Part shown: positions 1 through 5,462 of the stretch, in pieces
How positions within the stretch are numbered: position 1 is the first letter of the stretch
Layout of the letters: each line of letters begins with the position of its first letter
Source: CAZXMB01 sp964641715
Lineage (GTDB): Bacteria; Desulfobacterota; BSN033; UBA1163
Direction of reading: 5' to 3'
Assembly: GCA_964641715.1 (NCBI GenBank)
Contig: CAZXMB010000019.1
Span: forward strand, 1-24,263
Length of the DNA: 24,263 bases
The notes under the pieces: generated by a model
Seen by the model: only the letters and a program-made list of their open reading frames with translations
Told to the model about the DNA's origin: nothing
Databases searched by the model: none
Program-made: the position numbers and the translations under genes

Positions 1-37
1 ATAAACCAACGGTATTTTAAAAGTCAAGCCCTTTGTT

Positions 38-61
38 AAAAAAAATTTCCCTTACGGGAAA
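38..61 (-). terminator. Rho-independent terminator (minus strand)
   Basis: Read on the minus strand, TTTCCC and GGGAAA form a 6-bp stem closed by a GTAA (GNRA-type) tetraloop, and eight T residues follow at once (the A run at 38-45 on the plus strand). This is a textbook intrinsic terminator. It lies about 180 nt beyond the stop codon of the HD-domain gene and probably ends the lipoprotein-HD transcription unit. Confidence 0.75.
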
Positions 62-161
62 GTCGGCTGAATGCCCCGCCTTGTAGGTGGGGATGAAAGC
101 CGACAATATTAATGACACTACCTTAACCCGAAAGCCCCGCCCTGTGGGCGGGGAGCTTTAC
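62..161 (+). repeat. Tandem compound hairpins, IS200/IS605 right-end-like remnant
   Basis: Two GC-rich hairpins lie in tandem. The first has an outer stem GTCGGCT (62-68) / AGCCGAC (98-104), a GAATG/ATGAA internal loop, and an inner stem CCCCGCC (74-80) / GGTGGGG (86-92) with one G-U pair. The second has CCCCGCCC (135-142) / GGGCGGGG (146-153) around a TGT loop, extended by AAAG/CTTT. Such paired hairpins ending in a short AGCTTTAC-like tail resemble the right ends (omegaRNA scaffold region) of IS200/IS605 and TnpB elements. No transposase or TnpB reading frame enters from the left edge: all three forward frames have stops before position 40. It could be a solo end, a non-autonomous element, or merely terminator structure. 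Confidence 0.4.
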
Positions 162-244
162 TTGTTCGGTCCGGATATTCGAGATCCCCTGCAAATGGGC
201 CTCTGATCCATGTGGTCATTCCTGTCTTGTGGAGAAACCTCTGG

Positions 245-778
245 CTAAAGGTCATCGATATCACAGGGGGCCTTTCCCAAAATCGAAAATATTTTTTTTT
301 CAATCTCGAGGGTAGCCTTCTTCAAATCCTCCAGGCGATCAATGGCCCTGGGGTTTTTCCCGTATCTTTCCCCGAGGTCTTCGAAACGTTCCATCAATGA
401 AACAATCCTGCTATGTTTAACCCTCTTGTCGGAATAATTGACAACCTCTTCCTCGGATACGATGGACGGGTTCATCTCTTTCGACAGATGGACATGTTCT
501 CCCACCACTTCTCCCACCCTTTCAAATCCTATCTCCCTGAGAAGTTTTGAACCCGTAAGGGCATGGTCCTCTTTTGTCTTCAAACATTCGGTCTTGGTTA
601 GATCGTGGAGAAGCGCTGCCGCTTCCACCAAACAGAGATCAATCCGTTGACCTTTCTTATTTAATTCCTCTGAGAGGTAAAGAGCCACCTTTGCCACAGC
701 CAGGCTGTGATCAATGATGTGCTCCAGCATTCCACACTCCTTAATCAACCTCAGGCAATCTTCTCTTGAAGGGGTCAT
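245..778 (-). CDS. HD-domain phosphohydrolase
   Basis: This 177-residue protein carries an HD-superfamily metal site: His24, the His58-Asp59 doublet in an LLHDLTK context, His72, and His95/His97. HD proteins of this size are typically metal-dependent phosphohydrolases acting on nucleotides or nucleic-acid ends; the substrate cannot be read from the sequence. It is cytoplasmic, with no signal peptide. It is the second gene of a unit with the lipoprotein gene, 33 bp downstream of it. The ATG at 778 is the only in-frame start nearby, yet the purine-rich ribosome site (GAAGGAGGAG) sits about 19 nt upstream, next to an out-of-frame ATG that opens a six-codon reading frame whose TGA overlaps this ATG. 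Translational coupling through that minicistron is possible. The C-terminal third is helical and shows no known domain. Confidence 0.8.
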   Translation of the reverse strand: MTPSREDCLRLIKECGMLEHIIDHSLAVAKVALYLSEELNKKGQRIDLCLVEAAALLHDLTKTECLKTKEDHALTGSKLLREIGFERVGEVVGEHVHLSKEMNPSIVSEEEVVNYSDKRVKHSRIVSLMERFEDLGERYGKNPRAIDRLEDLKKATLEIEKKIFSILGKAPCDIDDL

Positions 779-811
779 CTTATCAGAAAAATCATCTCCT
801 CCTTCTCTCCA

Positions 812-2038
812 TTAATGCTGGATGATGAGATGGCCTTCCACTTTCTTTTTCATCATGTTGGAGATCGATATCCTCCATCTGCTCTCCCTCTGTGACTCTT
901 CTATAGGAAATTCAATCCTGAGCGGACTCTTCCCTGAAACGGCCGGAGGGTTCTTAATATTTCCTGACTCTTTAAAAGAAATGACGAGAGGGGATCCTCC
1001 TTCTTCCCACCTGACCTCAACCATCATCTTTTCACCGGGATATTCTCCTTTAGGCCATGAAGGCGAAAACTTAAAAGAAAACTCATCCTTTTCTTGCCCT
1101 CCGATCTGAAATGGAAAGACGATGAAGGTCCTTTCGATCATGTTATTTTCTAAACGAATATCATCCGAATGGAGCTTCGGTAAGACAAAAGCCTTCACCT
1201 GAGCCATCCCCTTGATTTCAATCCGATACGGAGGACCGAGGAGATATTGGTTCCCTGAATGAGCCTTCAATATCTCCGAATTAAAATGTTCAAAATCTGA
1301 AACCTTTCGTCCATTTAAAAATATTTTGATTTGAAAAGTCGCTCCCTTCCTGAGGTCTACTTCACCCTTATTAGAAAGGAGGAGAGAGAGGTCTAAATCT
1401 TCCGCCAGATAGAGTCCCTTAAGCACAATGTCAGGCCCCACGGGGAACCCCTCTAAAACCTTTTTCAGGGAGTTGTTCTTCCGATTGGTTTCCTCCATCT
1501 CCTTCGATGTTTCAATACGGGCTTCAATCTCATGGCGGCCTAAAATGATAAGGGGAGTGGTTACGGTCATACTCTCGTTGGGTTGAAGGAGAGTTTGTGC
1601 CGAGAAACTTTTTAGATAGAACTCTTTCTCAAGTTTTCCATCCATCCTGACTGACATCTCTCCATTTTCTACGGAAAAGGGGGCCTCACCAATATTTGCA
1701 AGAGTGGCCACCAGTCTTCTTTTTTGATCGAGTGAAAGATGGGTCACCGTGAGGTCAGGGAGTTTTCTATGCTCTTTCGGCGGCTCCGGTTCTATTGGAA
1801 TGGAGACAAGAACAGGAGTTTCCGGAACTGCCTCCGGCCTCTTTGCTTCTCCCTGGGTTTCCTCCTCCTGTATGGTTTCCTCCCCTCTCTCATCATTCAG
1901 GGTTTCATAGTTGGAAATGATGGAGAGGGAAGTTGGCGCAGGCGGTGATGAGGACGGAGAAGGTTCGTAGCTTATTTTGGTCGTGCAACCGTAAAAAAAA
2001 ATTAAAAAGGCGAAAGAAAAGATCGCCCCCTTACACAT
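812..2038 (-). CDS. Lipoprotein with CARDB-like repeats
   Basis: The protein has 408 residues from the chosen ATG. It opens with a short basic n-region, a hydrophobic stretch and a lipobox ending FFYGC, so it should be lipid-anchored after signal peptidase II cleavage. A Pro/Ser/Glu-rich linker follows. Next comes a CARDB-like beta domain beginning PDLTV and ending in the family's ETNRKNN signature, a second related repeat (GPDIV to DIRLENN), and a final beta-rich region. CARDB domains are Ig-like adhesion or scaffold modules in bacterial surface proteins; the ligand here is unknown. The longest frame starts at a TTG at 2065, but a TATAAT -10 box at 2067-2072 would place transcription start at or after that codon, so the ATG at 2038 behind AAGGAGG is preferred. 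It is the first gene of a unit with the HD phosphohydrolase. Confidence 0.8.
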   Translation of the reverse strand: MCKGAIFSFAFLIFFYGCTTKISYEPSPSSSPPAPTSLSIISNYETLNDERGEETIQEEETQGEAKRPEAVPETPVLVSIPIEPEPPKEHRKLPDLTVTHLSLDQKRRLVATLANIGEAPFSVENGEMSVRMDGKLEKEFYLKSFSAQTLLQPNESMTVTTPLIILGRHEIEARIETSKEMEETNRKNNSLKKVLEGFPVGPDIVLKGLYLAEDLDLSLLLSNKGEVDLRKGATFQIKIFLNGRKVSDFEHFNSEILKAHSGNQYLLGPPYRIEIKGMAQVKAFVLPKLHSDDIRLENNMIERTFIVFPFQIGGQEKDEFSFKFSPSWPKGEYPGEKMMVEVRWEEGGSPLVISFKESGNIKNPPAVSGKSPLRIEFPIEESQRESRWRISISNMMKKKVEGHLIIQH

Positions 2039-2066
2039 CAACCGGATCTCAGCCTCCTTTTTCAAA

Positions 2067-2093
2067 ATTATACCAATCCGTGTTCAAATGCAA
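2067..2093 (-). promoter_or_regulatory. Sigma70-type promoter for the lipoprotein-HD unit
   Basis: On the minus strand TTGCAT (2088-2093) and a consensus TATAAT (2067-2072) are separated by 15 bp, slightly short of the optimum. The AAGGAGG ribosome site follows closely, which implies a short leader and excludes the upstream TTG start. Confidence 0.5.
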
Positions 2094-2161
2094 GAGATTT
2101 TATAGGATTGTAACCCCTCCATTAAACGGGGCAGGGGTGACTTCATTCGCCTTGAATAAAC

Positions 2162-2176
2162 CCCGATTAAATCGGG
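2162..2176. repeat. Short palindromic hairpin
   Basis: CCCGATT, one A, then AATCGGG form a perfect 7-bp stem. It sits in the divergent spacer between the lipoprotein and threonine aldolase genes. No T run follows on either strand, so terminator function is doubtful. Confidence 0.4.
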
Positions 2177-2213
2177 ACCCTACCCGGTGGCCCTCGCTTC
2201 AATGACACATTAC

Positions 2214-2228
2214 ACAGGATTTTCCTGT
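2214..2228. repeat. Inverted repeat abutting the ltaE promoter
   Basis: ACAGGA and TCCTGT flank a TTT centre, ending 4 bp upstream of the -35 box of the threonine aldolase promoter. The position would suit an operator, but nothing identifies a regulator. Confidence 0.3.
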
Positions 2229-2232
2229 AATC

Positions 2233-2261
2233 TTGACAGGCCTTGCCTAAAATTGTATTTT
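2233..2261 (+). promoter_or_regulatory. Sigma70-type promoter of ltaE
   Basis: A consensus TTGACA (2233-2238) is followed by a 17-bp spacer and TATTTT (2256-2261). The leader to the ATG at 2289 would be about 20 nt and includes the GGAGG ribosome site. Confidence 0.7.
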
Positions 2262-2288
2262 GGAATAAAACCATGAAATGGAGGATCT

Positions 2289-3329
2289 ATGAAGGTTCAT
2301 ATCGATCTCAGAAGCGATACCGTGACCAAACCGACCCCGGCCATGAGAAAGGCAATGGCGGAGGCTGAAGTGGGAGACGATGTTTACGGGGAAGACCCCA
2401 CCGTTAATGCGTTACAGGAAAAGATTGCTCAGTTGCTTGGAAAAGAGGCATCCCTCTTTGTCCCTTCCGGGACGATGGCCAATCAACTGGCGATCAAATC
2501 CCACACCCAACCCGGCGATGAGGTGATCATTGAGGCTTCCTCACATCCCTTTAATTTCGAGGGTGGAGCGGGGGCTGCCCTTTCGGGAGTTCAGTTCCAT
2601 TGTCTGGAGGGAAGGCGTGGTATTCTCGATGCCTCCCAGATTGAGGAGGCGATCAGACCGCTGGATCACCACTTCCCTGTCACCCGCTTGATCTGTCTTG
2701 AAAATACCCATAACCGGGGAGGTGGGGCAATCTACCCTGTTGAAAAGATAGAGACCATATCCCGCCTGGCCAGAGACAGAGGCCTGTTGATCCATCTTGA
2801 CGGAGCCAGGCTCTGGAATGCTTCAGCGGCCACAAGAATCCCTCTTTGTGAATATGCGAAATGGGTGGATTCCGTTTCCGTCTGTCTTTCAAAAGGGCTC
2901 GGAGCTCCCATCGGTTCTCTCGTGGCTGGCTCTAAGATCCTGATTGACCGTGTCCATCGTTTTAGAAAGATGTTCGGGGGAGGGATGCGTCAGGCAGGGA
3001 TCATCGCCGCAGCCGGCATTTATGCTATCGATCATCATATTGAGCGTCTGAAAGAAGACCATAAGAATGCAAAAAGGTTGGCCTTGGGGTTAAATGAAAT
3101 AAGAGGAGTTTCCATCCATCCGGAAAATGTGGAGACGAATATCATCCTTTTCGATATAAGCCAGACAGGGATGACCGCTTCCCTCCTCACGGAGGAGATG
3201 AAAAAGAATGGTGTTCTCATCCATCCCATTGAAAAGACACAGGTCCGATTGGTTACTCACCTCGATGTGACAGAGGAGGATATTGAGACTGCATTAAACC
3301 TATTCAAGAAGGTGCTACACAGAAAATAA
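2289..3329 (+). CDS. ltaE: Low-specificity L-threonine aldolase
   Basis: This 346-residue PLP enzyme should split L-threonine or L-allo-threonine to glycine and acetaldehyde in the cytoplasm. It opens with DLRSDTVTKPT and continues with GDDVYGEDP, both family signatures. FVPSGTMANQ (about residues 57-66) contributes to the phosphate-binding region, His-Leu-Asp171-Gly-Ala-Arg supplies the cofactor-nitrogen contact, and Lys202 in LSKGLGAP is the expected Schiff-base lysine. The length is normal for the family. The ATG follows GGAGG by about 5 nt, behind a strong promoter. Apart from the decayed cutA fragment downstream it is monocistronic. The aromatic-amino-acid beta-eliminating lyases share the fold, but the N-terminal signature favours threonine aldolase. 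Confidence 0.93.
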   Translation: MKVHIDLRSDTVTKPTPAMRKAMAEAEVGDDVYGEDPTVNALQEKIAQLLGKEASLFVPSGTMANQLAIKSHTQPGDEVIIEASSHPFNFEGGAGAALSGVQFHCLEGRRGILDASQIEEAIRPLDHHFPVTRLICLENTHNRGGGAIYPVEKIETISRLARDRGLLIHLDGARLWNASAATRIPLCEYAKWVDSVSVCLSKGLGAPIGSLVAGSKILIDRVHRFRKMFGGGMRQAGIIAAAGIYAIDHHIERLKEDHKNAKRLALGLNEIRGVSIHPENVETNIILFDISQTGMTASLLTEEMKKNGVLIHPIEKTQVRLVTHLDVTEEDIETALNLFKKVLHRK

Positions 3330-3349
3330 CTTCTTCAAATCCCCCCATG

Positions 3350-3368
3350 CTCCCTTTGCCAAAGGGAG
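3350..3368. terminator. Perfect hairpin after ltaE, no T run
   Basis: CTCCCTTT (3350-3357) and AAAGGGAG (3361-3368) form a perfect 8-bp stem with a GCC loop, 21 nt beyond the ltaE stop. No T tract follows, so if it stops transcription it is a weak or Rho-assisted site. It may instead be a small dispersed palindrome; it lies where the cutA similarity begins. Confidence 0.35.
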
Positions 3369-3555
3369 GGTCTGGGACGAAAAAGAGTGGCTTTTAATCA
3401 TGAAGACACGAAAGAAAAGATTTGAAGCGCTGGAGAAGAAAGTGAAATCTCTTCATTCCTATTCCGTCCCGGAAATCATCGGCCTTCCCATTGAAAAGGG
3501 CTCTTCCGCTTACCTCGCCTGGATCATGGAAAGTACAAGTACAGGAGGGTTATGA
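3364..3555 (+). pseudogene. cutA: C-terminal remnant of cutA (divalent-cation tolerance protein)
   Basis: The plus-strand frame encodes VWDEKEWLLIMKTRKKRFEA, continues through KKVKSLHSYSVPEI, and ends IEKGSSAYLAWIMEST plus a few residues. This matches the second half of CutA1: the LLIxKTR strand, the HSYxVPEIIxLPI core and the YLxWI C-terminus. The N-terminal half, about 45-55 residues, is missing. Upstream in the same frame lie the ltaE stop region and a palindromic hairpin rather than the expected beta strands. An internal ATG at 3400 could give a 51-residue peptide, but it has no good ribosome site and would lack most of the trimeric ferredoxin-like fold. The C-terminus is intact and overlaps the convergent gatA 3' end by 6 bp. 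A decayed or truncated gene is most likely. Confidence 0.7.
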
Positions 3556-5016
3556 CGGAAGGTTTGGTCTTTTGAGATGAAAGTCCGTGCTCTGCTCAAA
3601 TGTATAAGCCACCCTTAAGAGTCTTCCCTCATCAAAATGTCTTCCCATCAGCTGAAGACCGATGGGAAGCCCCTCCCGACTCAGTCCGCAGGGGATGGAG
3701 ATCCCAGGGATTCCGGTGAGGTTGACCGGAATGGTATGAATGTCCGAGAGGTACATCTGTAACGGGTCTCCCACTTTCTCCCCGATCCGGAAAGCAGGGG
3801 TGGGAGCAGTGGGCGTAAGGATCACATCCACCTTTTGAAAGGCCTCTTCAAAATCGGCCCTCATCAAAGTCCTCACCTGTGAGGCCTTCCGGTAGTAAGC
3901 ATCATAATATCCTGCAGACAGGACATAGGTTCCCAGGATGATCCTTCGTTTCACCTCCTGGCCGAACCCTTTGGCCCGGGTTTGAGTATACATCTCCATC
4001 AGGTCTTCATATCCGATTGAACGGAAACCATACTTCACACCATCGTAACGGGCGAGGTTGGAACTCGCCTCTGCGGTACAGATGATATAGTAGACGGCGA
4101 CCGCATATTCGGTATGGGGTAAAGAAATGCTCCGGATCTCCACCCCCCAATCCTGAAAGAGACCGATTGCCTTTTCGATAGACCGCTCCACCTCCGGATC
4201 CATCCCCTCGATAAAATACTCCTTCGGAATCCCGATACGGATCCCCCTGACATCCTTGATCAGGAATTGTTTATAATCAGGAACCTCCATCTTTACAGAG
4301 GTGGAGTCCAGAGGATCATATCCGCTGATGACATTCATCAGAATGGCACAATCCTCCACATCCTTCGTGATCGGACCAATCTGATCCAACGAGGAGGCAA
4401 AGGCAACCAGCCCGTACCGCGAAACCCTGCCGTAAGTGGGCTTCATCCCTACCACGCCGCAGCAGGAGGCGGGTTGTCTGATGGAGCCTCCGGTATCCGA
4501 ACCGAGGGCAGCAAGACACTCATCTGCGGCCACAGCCGCGGCTGAGCCCCCGCTGGAACCCCCCGGAATGCGACCGAGGTCCCAGGGGTTTCGGGTAACC
4601 TGAAATCCAGAGTTCTCTGTCGAGGACCCCATGGCGAATTCATCCATATTCAACTTCCCTAGAAGAACAGCCTCTGCCCTTTTCAGCTTGCTTACCACGG
4701 TTCCGTCATAAAGAGGGATGTAATTCGCCAGGATCTTTGAGGCACAGGTCGTTCGAATTCCTTTGGTGCAGAGGATATCCTTAAGCCCTATGGGAACTCC
4801 AGCCAGGTCTCCGATCTCCTCCTTCCCGGCTATCTTTCGATCAACCTGGTCTGCCTGTCGAAAGGCCTCTTCCTCGGTCAGCAGGAGGTAGGCCTGAGTC
4901 TTCCCATCCACCTCCCTGATCCGGCGGTAGAGAGCTTCGGTTGCCTCCCTTGAAGAGACCTCTTTCTTGACTAACAGGTCATGGAGCTGATGAATGGTCA
5001 ATGAATGTAAGTCCAT
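3550..5016 (-). CDS. gatA: Asp/Glu-tRNA(Asn/Gln) amidotransferase subunit A
   Basis: This is the 488-residue amidase subunit of GatCAB, which releases ammonia from glutamine to amidate misacylated Glu-tRNA(Gln) or Asp-tRNA(Asn). The amidase-signature triad is present at the positions numbered in characterised GatA: Lys79 (GLKD), Ser154 (in GGSSGGS) and Ser178 (in GSDTGGSIRQ). The later KPTYGRVSRYG and SLDQIGP segments and the C-terminal LTPTAPTPAF and GIPGISIP motifs complete the family. The ATG has a close AAGGA ribosome site. It lies downstream of gatC, but 154 bp away and separated by a long inverted repeat. No gatB follows; the next gene is convergent, so the kinase/tRNA-binding subunit must be encoded elsewhere. 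Confidence 0.96.
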   Translation of the reverse strand: MDLHSLTIHQLHDLLVKKEVSSREATEALYRRIREVDGKTQAYLLLTEEEAFRQADQVDRKIAGKEEIGDLAGVPIGLKDILCTKGIRTTCASKILANYIPLYDGTVVSKLKRAEAVLLGKLNMDEFAMGSSTENSGFQVTRNPWDLGRIPGGSSGGSAAAVAADECLAALGSDTGGSIRQPASCCGVVGMKPTYGRVSRYGLVAFASSLDQIGPITKDVEDCAILMNVISGYDPLDSTSVKMEVPDYKQFLIKDVRGIRIGIPKEYFIEGMDPEVERSIEKAIGLFQDWGVEIRSISLPHTEYAVAVYYIICTAEASSNLARYDGVKYGFRSIGYEDLMEMYTQTRAKGFGQEVKRRIILGTYVLSAGYYDAYYRKASQVRTLMRADFEEAFQKVDVILTPTAPTPAFRIGEKVGDPLQMYLSDIHTIPVNLTGIPGISIPCGLSREGLPIGLQLMGRHFDEGRLLRVAYTFEQSTDFHLKRPNLPS

Positions 5017-5033
5017 ATTCCTTATTAAAATAT

Positions 5034-5155
5034 TTGTCGTCTAATGGTTAGGGTGACGATGCCCGTTTCGTCAAAGGGTTACGTCATTTGCCTTCATAAC
5101 CGTAACCTTTTGGCCATAAACGATACGAGCTTCGTGACCCATCAACGTAAGACAA
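5034..5155. repeat. Long imperfect inverted repeat between gatC and gatA
   Basis: The arms are 5051-5083 and 5101-5140. GGGTGACGATGCCCGTTTCG on the left aligns with the reverse complement of 5119-5140, with about 17 of 22 positions identical. It continues into a shared GGTTACG/CGTAACC block next to the 17-nt loop. Outer TTGTC (5034-5038) and GACAA (5151-5155) extend the symmetry. In gatC-gatA mRNA it would fold into a hairpin of roughly 100 nt. No conserved coding is apparent. It shares architecture, but not sequence, with three other spacers in this window. Confidence 0.65.
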
Positions 5156-5170
5156 TTTTCATCCTTTTGG

Positions 5171-5449
5171 TTATTCAATAATCCTCGGTACCTTGAAATG
5201 CCCATCCTCCTGGGCAGGAGCAATACCCAGTGTATCCTCCTGAGACAGGGAAGGTCTGGTTTCGTCCTCTCTGAAGACATTATGAATGGGAATGGCATGG
5301 GAGGTGGGTTCCACTCCTGCGGTATCGAGGCGGTTCAACTGTTCCATATAATTAAGGATCTGCTCCAACTGGTTTCCAAAAGTCGCCTTCTCTTCTTCCG
5401 AAAGTTCAATACGGGCAAGCCCTGCTACTTTCTCAATATCCATCTTCAT
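5171..5449 (-). CDS. gatC: Asp/Glu-tRNA(Asn/Gln) amidotransferase subunit C
   Basis: This 92-residue protein is the small GatC subunit, which wraps the GatA-GatB interface and stabilises the amidotransferase. It shows the family pattern: an N-terminal helix VAGLARIELSEEE, then LEQILNYMEQLNRLDTAGVEPTSH, then a LRED-type segment (here FREDETRPSL) and a C-terminal FKVPRIIE strand. The ATG follows AAGGGG by about 9 nt. It lies 13 bp after the valS stop, so the two are probably cotranscribed and perhaps translationally coupled. A second in-frame Met two codons on is an alternative start of no consequence. Confidence 0.95.
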   Translation of the reverse strand: MKMDIEKVAGLARIELSEEEKATFGNQLEQILNYMEQLNRLDTAGVEPTSHAIPIHNVFREDETRPSLSQEDTLGIAPAQEDGHFKVPRIIE

Positions 5450-5462
5450 CGGTCCGACCCCT

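Noticed and set aside
5071..5298. 75-codon minus-strand frame overlapping gatC
   Set aside because: It overlaps the gatC coding sequence out of frame and continues into the inverted-repeat spacer; no protein similarity is recognised.
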